A stretch of DNA of 37,614 nucleotides, taken from contig NZ_DHNR01000019.1 in assembly GCF_002409645.1 (NCBI RefSeq), forward strand, positions 342,245 through 379,858, read 5' to 3'. The position numbers and the translations under genes are program-made. Each line of letters begins with the position of its first letter. Position 1 is the first letter of the stretch. Below, piece after piece: positions 1-7,413 of this stretch. The DNA is from Acetobacter sp. UBA5411. Lineage in GTDB: Bacteria > Pseudomonadota > Alphaproteobacteria > Acetobacterales > Acetobacteraceae. The notes beneath the pieces were generated by a model, which saw only the letters and a program-made list of their open reading frames with translations, searched no databases and had not been told where the DNA came from.

Positions 1-468
1 GGCCCTTCCGCACTGGAAATTGTTCAGGCTTCCGGAAAAGGGAAAGGGAACAGGCATCTCGTCACCTCGCTGGATAAGGGTGGGCTAAGCCGGGACGTGC
101 TTCCCGGTGTCGATGTCATGACGATGAACAACTGGAAATCTCCGAGTGACCAGATGATTGCTCCTGAGGTTCTTCAAGTGGTTCTGGCCGAACTCAGCCC
201 TCACTATGACCTGATCATTCTGGATACACCGCCTCTTCTGGCGTTCCCCGATGCAGCCGTGCTGTCGCATGAAACGGACGGAGTGGTTTTGGTGGTCAAA
301 TGGGGTGTGACTACACAGGAAAATCTGAAGGGGGCGATGCGTCAGCTGGAAGCCTATGATGCCCGTACACTGGGCGCCGTACTTACGCAGGTTCCGGCTG
401 GAAGTGCTTCCGGTCTGTCCGGAGCGGCTTTACAGGTTTATCGCCACTATGGATTGCTGGCTTCGTGA
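1..468 (+). CDS. Exopolysaccharide tyrosine autokinase (Wzc/BY-kinase type), C-terminal part
   Basis: The reading frame is open from the first base, so this is the last 155 residues of a longer protein whose start lies outside the window. It matches the cytoplasmic kinase domain of Wzc/ExoP-type BY-kinases, inner-membrane proteins that control polysaccharide chain length and export. Visible are a GLSRDVLPG-like stretch, the Walker B segment LIILDTPPLL (about residues 71-80), a conserved DAAVL, and VVLVVKWGVT. The Walker A and A' motifs must lie upstream. The tail ends in QVYRHYGLLAS, with only two tyrosines, much poorer than the Tyr cluster of E. coli Wzc. Its TGA overlaps the ATG of the next glycosyltransferase, so the two are translationally coupled. 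Assignment to the family is firm; which polymer it serves is unknown. Confidence 0.85.
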   Translation, partial: GPSALEIVQASGKGKGNRHLVTSLDKGGLSRDVLPGVDVMTMNNWKSPSDQMIAPEVLQVVLAELSPHYDLIILDTPPLLAFPDAAVLSHETDGVVLVVKWGVTTQENLKGAMRQLEAYDARTLGAVLTQVPAGSASGLSGAALQVYRHYGLLAS

Positions 469-1568
469 TGACGGTGACGATGAAAGAGACAGGCAGGATC
501 AGGATAGCTCTGAACGGGCGTTATCTTTCGCAGCCGCAGAGCGGAGTGCAGAGATTTGCCGGAGAGCTGGCGCGAGCCATTGCAAGGTTTGACTGGCCGC
601 AAGGACAGGAGCCGGTGCTACTGGCTCCACGCACGACTTTGATGCTCCCGCCTGAAGGGTTAGGGTTGCCTGTTGTGTCCTGCGGTCATCTGAAAGGGCA
701 GGCATGGGAGCAATTTGATCTTGCTCGGTCCCATAAAGGTCGTTTTCTTATCAATCCCGGCAATACCGCGCCTGTTTTCGGACGTCACCAGCTGGTTGTG
801 CTGCATGATGCAGCGGTGTTTGCCCAGCCCGAGGGATACTCCTGGAAATTTCGTCTCTGGTACAAGGTTTTGCAGACAATTCTCTGCCACACGAAGACCA
901 GGATTGTAACTGTTTCCGATTTTTCCAGACAGGAGCTGTCAAAATATTTAAAAGTCAGTCCGAAACGTATTGAGGTCATTCCCGAAGGCTGTGAACATAT
1001 AGCGCGCGTTACGCCTGACGCCTCTGTTCTTCAGCGCCATGGTCTTGAGGGGCGCGCTTTCGTGCTGGCGGTTGGCAATCTTGCCAAGCACAAGAACCTC
1101 GGAGCGCTCACCGCCTTATCCCGGGATTTGCAGCAGAGAGGTGTGCCACTCGTCATCAGTGGCGGCATTGATAAGAGTGTGTTTTCCGGACAGGTGAATT
1201 TGCCGCAATCAGCTCTCTATGTCGGCAGGGTAACAGACGAAGAGCTGCACGCTCTGTATTCTGCGGCTTCCTGTTTTGTGTTTCCGTCGCTTTACGAAGG
1301 GTTTGGCTTGCCTGCGATTGAGGCAATGGCCTGTCATTGTCCAGTAGTCGCAGCTGACATTCCGGCCTTGAGGGAAGTTTGTGGTGACGCAGCGCTATAC
1401 GTTGATCCGCGTAATCCGAAGAGCATCAGTCAGGGAGTATGCCGTCTGCTGGATGATCCTCAGCAAATGGCCAGCCTGCGGGACAAAGGGGATGAGCGGG
1501 CAAAGCATTTCACATGGGACAAGGCAGCGAGAATGCTGATAGCCATAGCGGAAGACGACATGAAATGA
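468..1568 (+). CDS. Glycosyltransferase family 4 (GT-B fold)
   Basis: A 366-residue cytosolic or membrane-associated sugar transferase that probably adds one sugar to the lipid-linked repeat unit of the polysaccharide. The N-terminus has IRIALNGRYLSQPQSGVQR, the usual start of mannosyl/rhamnosyl GT4 enzymes. The C-terminal half has AVGNLAKHKN and YVGRVTDEEL, and the donor-binding E-x7-E motif in YEGFGLPAIEAMA (about residue 275-287). The start is placed at the ATG that overlaps the TGA of the kinase gene; GTG at 465 and ATG at 480 are alternatives, and none has a strong ribosome binding site. Its stop overlaps the next gene as ATGA. Donor and acceptor sugars cannot be read from sequence. Confidence 0.85.
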   Translation: MTVTMKETGRIRIALNGRYLSQPQSGVQRFAGELARAIARFDWPQGQEPVLLAPRTTLMLPPEGLGLPVVSCGHLKGQAWEQFDLARSHKGRFLINPGNTAPVFGRHQLVVLHDAAVFAQPEGYSWKFRLWYKVLQTILCHTKTRIVTVSDFSRQELSKYLKVSPKRIEVIPEGCEHIARVTPDASVLQRHGLEGRAFVLAVGNLAKHKNLGALTALSRDLQQRGVPLVISGGIDKSVFSGQVNLPQSALYVGRVTDEELHALYSAASCFVFPSLYEGFGLPAIEAMACHCPVVAADIPALREVCGDAALYVDPRNPKSISQGVCRLLDDPQQMASLRDKGDERAKHFTWDKAARMLIAIAEDDMK

Positions 1569-1957
1569 GGAACAGATACGCCCTGCTTGTGATGGGACTG
1601 AGCCTCATCTTTCCTGTTGGCGCACCTCTCATGGCGCAAGAGAGTTTTGATCCGATGGATGCATCGCAGAATACTCAGAAAGGGATATTCTGCTGGTGCA
1701 GTGCTGAAAATGGAGAAAGGCAGGAGTTTTACATCAGTGATGTAAGGCGTCTGTCAGCAGCCAATAATATGGAGATTGGCTCTCTTAGTGGACATTTCGC
1801 GCAGACGATGAACGCCCGATATGGCATTCATCTCGCCATGAATGCACAGCACTGCCATATGTTTCGAAGCGCAGCCGCAGCGCAAAATGCTCGTTCAATT
1901 GTTATGGCAGAGGTTAAGAAAAAAGATCTGACGATAAGAAATGCGGGTATTTTTTAG
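1565..1957 (+). CDS. Small secreted protein of unknown function in the polysaccharide cluster
   Basis: I do not recognise a family. The 130-residue product begins with a clear Sec signal peptide (MRNRY, then the hydrophobic ALLVMGLSLIF, with probable cleavage after APLMA before QES), so it should reach the periplasm or beyond. The mature part is about 105 residues, carries a CWC pair near residue 43 and one more Cys in HCHMF near residue 95, and ends in a Lys-rich stretch (VKKKDL). The three cysteines could form a disulfide or bind a metal. The start overlaps the stop of the preceding glycosyltransferase (ATGA), so it is co-translated with that enzyme and probably takes part in the same pathway. 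A longer form starting at 1514 would run inside the upstream gene and would hide the signal peptide, so it is rejected. Confidence 0.75.
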   Translation: MRNRYALLVMGLSLIFPVGAPLMAQESFDPMDASQNTQKGIFCWCSAENGERQEFYISDVRRLSAANNMEIGSLSGHFAQTMNARYGIHLAMNAQHCHMFRSAAAAQNARSIVMAEVKKKDLTIRNAGIF

Positions 1958-1995
1958 GATTCTGAAAAATGGGGTGAGCCGTATCGAAGGGAAAT

Positions 1996-2169
1996 TCAAC
2001 GAATGGAAATGAAGGCAAAAGCAAGAGCCGACGTCCACGCGATGATCCCGCCGATTGTCGCAAGAATAATGCCTTGGGCTGCTCCCAGTTTCTCTTTCTG
2101 CTGCGGCGACGGTGAGGACGGCAGAGAAGAGAGATGATCGTAATGCGCGTGGGAGGAAACAGGTATCAT
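1996..2169 (-). CDS. Small single-span membrane protein (57 aa), hypothetical
   Basis: Unrecognised. The frame encodes 57 residues: a polar N-terminal half with Ser, Pro and His (SSLPSSPSPQQKEK) and one strong transmembrane segment near the C-terminus (GIILATIGGIIAWTSALAFAF), ending ISIR. The Lys before the segment and the short C-terminal tail suggest a bitopic inner-membrane protein. The ATG at 2169 is chosen because GGAAG lies seven bases upstream; an upstream TTG at 2202 has no such site. It is encoded opposite to the polysaccharide genes and ends 38 bases from the end of the secreted-protein gene, so it is not part of that operon. A coherent hydrophobic segment in an otherwise noncoding gap is the main reason to believe it. 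Confidence 0.55.
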   Translation of the reverse strand: MIPVSSHAHYDHLSSLPSSPSPQQKEKLGAAQGIILATIGGIIAWTSALAFAFISIR

Positions 2170-2220
2170 TTCCGGTCTTCCAATAAGGTTCTTTGTCAGC
2201 AACCAATAGCGGAGGGTTAT

Positions 2221-2316
2221 GACTAAACCTTTAACCGAGGAGAGATATGACAGTTTTGGTGTCTAAAAAATAGTTATCATATATTTTTTTATTAACATAC
2301 AGAAAAAGGAAAAGAT
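2221..2316 (+). promoter_or_regulatory. AT-rich leader of the second glycosyltransferase gene
   Basis: The 147 bases between the small membrane protein and the GTG at 2317 are markedly AT-rich, with an A6 run, a T7 run and the string TTTTTTATTAACAT at 2285-2298. A good ribosome binding site AGGA sits at 2307-2310, six bases before the GTG; the ATG overlapping it at 2315 is followed at once by a stop, so GTG is the real start. I could not place a convincing -35/-10 pair, but a promoter here is likely because the upstream operon genes are separated by this gap. Confidence 0.4.
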
Positions 2317-3474
2317 GTGACAGCCACGACCTCAACCTTGAAAGTTGCGATTGTTCATGAATGGCTGGAGCATTATGCCGGGTCAGAACGTGTGGTGGGG
2401 GAGCTGCTTACGGTTTTCCCTCAGGCGCAGGTATTTTCCATCGTCGATTTTCTTCCCAAAAAGGAGCGGGCTTTTCTCGGGGGACGGAAAGTCAAGACGA
2501 CCTTCGTCCAGAAGCTGCCCTTTGCGAAAAAACATTTTCGGAATTATCTCGGGCTGATGCCGCTTGCGGTTGAGCAGTTCGATCTTAGCGGCTTTGATCT
2601 TGTCTTTTCGAGCAATCATGCAGTCGCCAAGGGCATCATCACAGGCCCGGATCAGTACCACATCAGTTATGTCCATTCTCCGATGCGCTATGCTTGGGAC
2701 ATGCAGGCAGCCTATCTCCGACAGAGCGGGCTGGAGCGGGGCCTGAAAGGGCTGTTTGTTCGCTGGCTTCTCCACCGTATCCGAAACTGGGATGTGCGTT
2801 CGGCCACCGGTGTGGATGTTTTTGTGGCCAATTCACGCTACATCGCCCGGCGTATCAGGAAAGTTTATCGCCGGGAAGCAGACGTCATTCACCCGCCAGT
2901 CGATACAGATGCTTTCAACTTACCTGCTGCACCGGCTGACCGTGGAGCATATCTGGTGGCTGGCCGACAGGTCCCTTACAAGCGCGTTGATCTGGTGGTG
3001 GAGGCATTCCGCCGTATGCCGCAAAGAAAACTGCTTGTGGTTGGTGACGGCCCTGAGAATGAGAAAATCCGTGCTATCGCTGCTGGTGCCCCGAATATCA
3101 TTCTCAAAGGCAAGGTGCCGCACGCGGAACTGCTTTCCATGATGCAGAACGCACGGGCATTCGTGTTTGCGGCTGAAGAAGATTTCGGAATTACATTGGT
3201 TGAAGCACAGGCCTGCGGCACACCTGTCATCAGCTTCGGGCGAGGTGGAGCGCTAGACATTGTTCAGGATGACACGCTCTCAGACACTCCCACGGGCCTT
3301 CTGTTTAACGAACAGACTGCGGATGCAATTGTGAAAACCGTAGATGGTTTTGAAGCTATACGCGATAAGATTTCGGCTGAAGGGTGCCGGGAGAACGCGC
3401 TCCGCTTTTCAAAAGTCGCGTTCCGTTCCCGCATCACGGCGCTCACCGAGCGTGTCTTGACGGAGGGCTTTTAA
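2317..3474 (+). CDS. Glycosyltransferase family 4, WbaZ-like (probable mannosyltransferase)
   Basis: 385 residues. The N-terminal domain opens with VAIVHEWLEHYAGSERVV and has the acceptor-side SYVHSPMRYAWD block near residue 108-120, both typical of the WbaZ-like GT4 group that transfers mannose or a similar sugar onto a lipid-linked glycan at the inner face of the membrane. The C-terminal domain has VAGRQVPYKRVDL (about 215), LLVVGDGPE (about 240) and the donor-binding E-x7-E of EEDFGITLVEAQACGTPV (about 287-304). Length is usual for the family. GTG start with AGGA six bases upstream. It is followed after 87 bases by the polymerase-like gene. The sugar specificity is inferred from family resemblance only. 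Confidence 0.85.
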   Translation: MTATTSTLKVAIVHEWLEHYAGSERVVGELLTVFPQAQVFSIVDFLPKKERAFLGGRKVKTTFVQKLPFAKKHFRNYLGLMPLAVEQFDLSGFDLVFSSNHAVAKGIITGPDQYHISYVHSPMRYAWDMQAAYLRQSGLERGLKGLFVRWLLHRIRNWDVRSATGVDVFVANSRYIARRIRKVYRREADVIHPPVDTDAFNLPAAPADRGAYLVAGRQVPYKRVDLVVEAFRRMPQRKLLVVGDGPENEKIRAIAAGAPNIILKGKVPHAELLSMMQNARAFVFAAEEDFGITLVEAQACGTPVISFGRGGALDIVQDDTLSDTPTGLLFNEQTADAIVKTVDGFEAIRDKISAEGCRENALRFSKVAFRSRITALTERVLTEGF

Positions 3475-3561
3475 CCGTCGTTTCTGAAAGCCATGTCGTA
3501 TGGTTTGTCAGAAGAAGAGTAAGGCCGTGATGGGTATGCAAAACACAAGGAAACTCGCCTG

Positions 3562-4977
3562 ATGCTTCCCCTTATGGGAGCAATTCTCATCCCGCTCAGT
3601 CTTGCTTTCTGGTCCAAGCCCGAACGCCTGCTGAAACTGGTTATCATTGCAGGAATCTTTCCGGCTGCTGCTGTGCTGCAACTTGGAGGCTTCTGCCTCC
3701 AGCCCACACTTGCACCGGGTCTAACGTTTATCTCCTACATCATTCTGCAGAAATTGCTGGGCGTTCGTTACCCTGGTGAAGCAGGCGTCCGAACCCTTTC
3801 AATGGGGATGATCCTCAACCTTGTCTGGGCGGTTTTCGGTTCACAGATCATGCCCCGTCTGTTCCAGAACAAGGTTCTGGTCTGGCCACAGAAACAGGAC
3901 GCAGCTGGCACGCTGTCACTTCTTGCGCCAAATTTCGGAAACATCACGCAGGATGCCTATCTCATCATTAATGTTGTTCTGATGATACTGACAGCACAGT
4001 ATTTGACGCGAAAACATATTGATATTTCTGAATTCTATAAGGCTTATATTTTTACTGGCTGGCTTCTGGTGGCTATCTGTGTCTGGCAGTTCGCGGCAAG
4101 AACAGTCCATGTGCCTTTCCCACGCTCATTTTTCTATTCGAATACCGGCTGGTCCGTTCTTGATGCGCAGACTGCCGGGCCTGTTCCCCGCATCAATGCA
4201 TCATTTACAGAACCGGCAGCCTGCGCGTCCTATCTGACAGGTGTCGTGTTCTCCACCCTCTGGCTGACTCTCAAAGGCTATCGTGTCCGGGGGATGCGCG
4301 CACTGATATGGGCTTCCAGCATCGCGCTCTGCCTGACGACCTCGACAACCGGTTTCGGTGCTGTGGCGATCGGACTGATACTGCTGCCCGTGCTGGTGGT
4401 GATTACGGGACACAGCCGCCTTCTTGGACGCATTGGACAGCTCGCCATGATTGGCGCGCTGATTCTGGGTGTTGCCGGAGCTACTGTTGCGACATTTTCA
4501 CCCAAGGTGATTTCAGCAGCGCAGAGCGTGGCCAGCGGCACAGCGGAGAAAAAACAGAGCGCATCCTATCAGGAGCGTAGTCAGGTCGATCTGGACTCCA
4601 TAGCAGCCTTTCGTGACACCTATGGGCTTGGAACCGGGTGGGGAAGCAATCGGTCATCGAGTTTGATACCCGGCCTGTTGGCGACCATCGGTGTCGTGGG
4701 GATAATCTGCCTGCTCGTCTTTGACTGGCAGTTGGCAAAAGCAGCCGGGTGGGCGCTTCGTGCCGCGCCAATGTCCATGGAATGCATGGCGATAGAAGGC
4801 TTTCTTGCAGCGATAGTAGGGCGACTAATCGCGGCCATTCTCTCTTCCCCAACCATAGGCATGCCTGATTTTTATGTCATGCTGGGTATTGTTATCGCTG
4901 CAATTGCGCGTATCAGGCTTGAGACACGGGCCAGACGGTCGGTGTCTCGCCCTTATACTTCGGAGTGTTGTGAGTGA
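3562..4977 (+). CDS. Multi-pass membrane protein, Wzy-like polymerase or O-antigen ligase-like
   Basis: 471 residues with about ten to twelve hydrophobic segments spread over the whole length and short polar loops, the layout of Wzy polymerases and WaaL-type ligases. A longer polar loop around residues 315-355 (TAEKKQSASYQERSQVDLDS and on) would be the large periplasmic loop in which these proteins bind their glycan substrate; RINASFTEPAACASYLTG near 210 resembles the conserved FxEPs/GP region seen in this class. The ATG at 3562 has AAGGAAA about eight to eleven bases upstream. Its TGA overlaps the GTG of the phosphatase gene by four bases. Sitting in a cluster with a chain-length kinase and two glycosyltransferases, polymerase is the likelier role than ligase. 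Confidence 0.75.
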   Translation: MLPLMGAILIPLSLAFWSKPERLLKLVIIAGIFPAAAVLQLGGFCLQPTLAPGLTFISYIILQKLLGVRYPGEAGVRTLSMGMILNLVWAVFGSQIMPRLFQNKVLVWPQKQDAAGTLSLLAPNFGNITQDAYLIINVVLMILTAQYLTRKHIDISEFYKAYIFTGWLLVAICVWQFAARTVHVPFPRSFFYSNTGWSVLDAQTAGPVPRINASFTEPAACASYLTGVVFSTLWLTLKGYRVRGMRALIWASSIALCLTTSTTGFGAVAIGLILLPVLVVITGHSRLLGRIGQLAMIGALILGVAGATVATFSPKVISAAQSVASGTAEKKQSASYQERSQVDLDSIAAFRDTYGLGTGWGSNRSSSLIPGLLATIGVVGIICLLVFDWQLAKAAGWALRAAPMSMECMAIEGFLAAIVGRLIAAILSSPTIGMPDFYVMLGIVIAAIARIRLETRARRSVSRPYTSECCE

Positions 4978-5549
4978 TCGGTGCGTTAAGTGATTTCGCC
5001 GATCAGGCCATTGCCGGTCCCGTTGAGATTTCAGTTTTCCTGATTCTTCTGCTTGCTGGACGAAGGAAGGACGCACTTGCTTGGGCCGCTGTTATGGTAG
5101 CGGCTCCAACTCTTATACTTCTTCTGAAGCTGTGGTGTGAACGGTGCGGCGTGCCACATCAGCGCATTCTCTATAGTCCCAGTGGTCACACAATGGGGGG
5201 CACTCTGGTTTATGGAGGGCTGCTGGCCTTATTGTGTCGCAATGGCTGGGTCGTTCTTTTGGGAGCCTGTGTGCTGGCCATTGGATTTGGTGTTACCCGC
5301 GTGTTGTTGCAGGTTCACACAGTCCCGGAAGTCATTGTCGGTGGCTTGATTGGAGTAGGCGCGGTTATGACCCTGCACCGCCTGCTGGGACAACGTCGTA
5401 GCCCACTATCACCGCAGACAGCCTTTTTCAGTATCGCTGCGGCTCTGATTATAGGCTTTGCCTTGCATGGCTACCGTCTTGGTGCCGAGGCCTGGATTGA
5501 AAAAATGTCTCATATCCTGGGGGGATATCTGAGCTGCCAGAAGGCATAG
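4974..5549 (+). CDS. PAP2-family membrane phosphatase
   Basis: 191 residues with five or six hydrophobic segments. It carries the PAP2 acid phosphatase signatures: SPSGHTMGG (PSGH at residues 69-72) and TRVLLQVHTVPE (Arg109, His115, Glu119 in place of the usual Asp). The first motif, K-x6-RP, is weak: KLWCERCGVPHQR at 52-64 is the only candidate. Family members dephosphorylate lipid phosphates such as undecaprenyl pyrophosphate; at the end of a polysaccharide cluster it most likely recycles the lipid carrier or trims a lipid-linked intermediate on the periplasmic face. Start GTG overlaps the stop of the polymerase-like gene, with GGAG eight bases upstream. It ends six bases from the oppositely oriented rppH. 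Confidence 0.8.
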   Translation: MIGALSDFADQAIAGPVEISVFLILLLAGRRKDALAWAAVMVAAPTLILLLKLWCERCGVPHQRILYSPSGHTMGGTLVYGGLLALLCRNGWVVLLGACVLAIGFGVTRVLLQVHTVPEVIVGGLIGVGAVMTLHRLLGQRRSPLSPQTAFFSIAAALIIGFALHGYRLGAEAWIEKMSHILGGYLSCQKA

Positions 5550-5555
5550 GGACGA

Positions 5556-6050
5556 TCAGGAAAAACGTGAGAAAGAAACAGTGAGTATCTCATAGATGGG
5601 CTTTTTGAAGCCCACGTTCAGAGTTGCAAGCTGCGTCAGTGGAATCCATTTCCATGCGTCGAATTCCTGATGAGCATCAAGATCAAGCCGAATTTCGGTT
5701 TCTGGCCCGGTAAAACGTAACGCGTACCATTTCTGCGTTTGTCCCCGATAGCGGCCCCTGAGGGCCTTTCCGACAAGCTCAGTTGGCAGATCATAGCTCA
5801 GCCAGTCTGGATGCTCGCCCAGAAGGGCAAGAGACGTCATGCCTGTCTCTTCGCTTACTTCCCGGAAAACAGCGTGATCTGTGGCTTCGTTATCATTAAT
5901 CCCCCCTTGAGGACATTGCCACACGCCTTCGTCCGGACCACCGCCCGCACCCGGCATGTCCGTGCGTCGTGCAACAAAGACTTTTCCGTCTTCATTGAAG
6001 ATGACAGCACCGACATTGCGGCGATAGGGCAGGGATGAGGGATCGATCAT
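5556..6050 (-). CDS. rppH: RNA pyrophosphohydrolase RppH (Nudix)
   Basis: 164 residues with a complete Nudix box at about 50-72 (GGINDNEATDHAVFREVSEE, followed by TGM), the metal and pyrophosphate binding signature. The start YRRNVGAVIFN and the VWQCPQGGI block match RppH/NudH, which removes pyrophosphate from 5' triphosphorylated mRNA and starts 5'-dependent decay; the related role is hydrolysis of diadenosine polyphosphates. The ATG at 6050 gives the family's normal N-terminus (MIDPSSLPYRRN); a start at 6119 would add 23 residues overlapping the upstream gene. It is the last gene of the gpmI-envC-ctpA-deacetylase-rppH block, 16 bases after its neighbour. Confidence 0.9.
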   Translation of the reverse strand: MIDPSSLPYRRNVGAVIFNEDGKVFVARRTDMPGAGGGPDEGVWQCPQGGINDNEATDHAVFREVSEETGMTSLALLGEHPDWLSYDLPTELVGKALRGRYRGQTQKWYALRFTGPETEIRLDLDAHQEFDAWKWIPLTQLATLNVGFKKPIYEILTVSFSRFS

Positions 6051-6066
6051 CGCAGTTTTCAACAGT

Positions 6067-7413
6067 CTATGGAGAGGCAGGCGGAGCAGCCTGCTCAGGC
6101 GCTGGAGAAGGAGGATCAAGCGGAGCTTCCGTAACAGAGCGTTTACCTGATGCCGTGCCCACCTTGGCTGGAGTGACGACAGGGGCAGGGGGCTGTGCAG
6201 ACGTGTCCGTTGGAACTGCGACGCGCAATGCCCTGCTGTTAGAAACGCTTGGTGAAAGGGTTGCGTTGCGACTTAGCGCACTGACCGGGACCAGCGTTAT
6301 CCCCTGAGTGGAGAGAGAGTGGGTCCATTCAGCCAGTCGTTGCAGAAACACCGGGCGCATGGGGCCGGCGACTGCAATGGCCGTTCCACGGGATTTGGCC
6401 ATGGCGACAAGCCGCGCCAACTGGCCATCAACCCCAGCGGCATCCGCATTGGTGTCCATCGTGAGCGAGGCGTCCCCACCCATAACCGGACCGCTACGCG
6501 GAGCGCCTGGTGTTGCGTTCAGGTAGAGCAGACCTCTGTTTTCAAGAATACGGCTGACCATCGTGAAATCAGGAGACTGCGCATAGGCATCCCCATCCAA
6601 ACCCGAAAAGGCGTTTGTTACGCCGACATAGCCGTTGAAACGGGAGAGAGCCCATTCCAGATTTCCCTTGTCTGCCTCAGCTGTGTGATCATAGCCGAGA
6701 GCGCGTGGTCCCTCATCATCAAGCGGCGCAGTGGAAGGCTGCATCGGAAGAGAAAGGAAGACTTCGTGTCCGCGCAGTCTTGCTGTTTCCGAGAGAGGGA
6801 GTCTCGCTGGCGCATAAGCGGGAACAGCAAATGACACCACAGACGGAAGATTCCGGGCTGCGTTCAGACTCATCTCTTCAGACAGCCCATACCCATCCAG
6901 CAGAATGGCTATACGTGCATTTCCTGCCGGAACGGGGGGAATAGCCGCAGCATAGACATTGCGGGACATTTCACCGTTCGGGCCAATCTTTGGCAGGCTA
7001 TGACCCGGGTCGCCCGCGACAGGCTCCAGCATATCCGGCATAGGCTTGGGAATAGGCGTGACGCCGGGTGTGATCTCAGACGAAAAATCATTCTTCTGCT
7101 GATCAGGCGCTGTATTGGTTGCCACAGCTTCCGGAGATTTTTCAGCCGCCTCTTTTGCGGGTTGCGGCTGAGCAACCTGTGGTGCAACCGCAGGTTTGTT
7201 CTGATCAGATGCAGTGGTAGCGGCCGAATGATGTCTGGACGCCAGCTCCTGCAGACCAATGCCGGCAAGAAGCGCCAGTAACGAGACACCACCCCAGAAA
7301 CGGACGAAAAGTCGTCCGTTTGGTGGCAGGCGCTGCCAAAGACTGGCGGCCGTTGCACCTTCCATTGCCTTGGCTGCCGGATGGATATCGTCGTTAGTGA
7401 TGGGAAGCCTCAT
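6067..7413 (-). CDS. Divergent polysaccharide deacetylase family protein (YibQ/DUF610)
   Basis: 448 residues. A single membrane anchor lies near residues 40-57 (WGGVSLLALLAGIGLQEL), followed by a Pro/Ala/Gln-rich linker of about 100 residues and then the YibQ-type domain from about 160. Recognisable blocks are ARIAILLDGYGLSEE, LPSVVSFAVPAYAP, GHEVFLSLPMQPS and GVTNAFSGLDG, a variant of the deacetylase fold in which the metal-binding residues of active deacetylases are mostly absent. Enzymatic activity is unproven for the family. The start at 7413 is chosen because it gives the anchor close to the N-terminus; it overlaps the end of ctpA by 20 bases, which implies translational coupling. Such genes usually sit beside envC and ctpA in Alphaproteobacteria, pointing to a cell-envelope role. 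Confidence 0.8.
   Translation of the reverse strand: MRLPITNDDIHPAAKAMEGATAASLWQRLPPNGRLFVRFWGGVSLLALLAGIGLQELASRHHSAATTASDQNKPAVAPQVAQPQPAKEAAEKSPEAVATNTAPDQQKNDFSSEITPGVTPIPKPMPDMLEPVAGDPGHSLPKIGPNGEMSRNVYAAAIPPVPAGNARIAILLDGYGLSEEMSLNAARNLPSVVSFAVPAYAPARLPLSETARLRGHEVFLSLPMQPSTAPLDDEGPRALGYDHTAEADKGNLEWALSRFNGYVGVTNAFSGLDGDAYAQSPDFTMVSRILENRGLLYLNATPGAPRSGPVMGGDASLTMDTNADAAGVDGQLARLVAMAKSRGTAIAVAGPMRPVFLQRLAEWTHSLSTQGITLVPVSALSRNATLSPSVSNSRALRVAVPTDTSAQPPAPVVTPAKVGTASGKRSVTEAPLDPPSPAPEQAAPPASP

Noticed and set aside
465..480. GTG at 465 or ATG at 480 as the start of the first glycosyltransferase
   Set aside because: The ATG at 468 overlaps the kinase stop, the commonest coupling arrangement; the difference is at most four residues.
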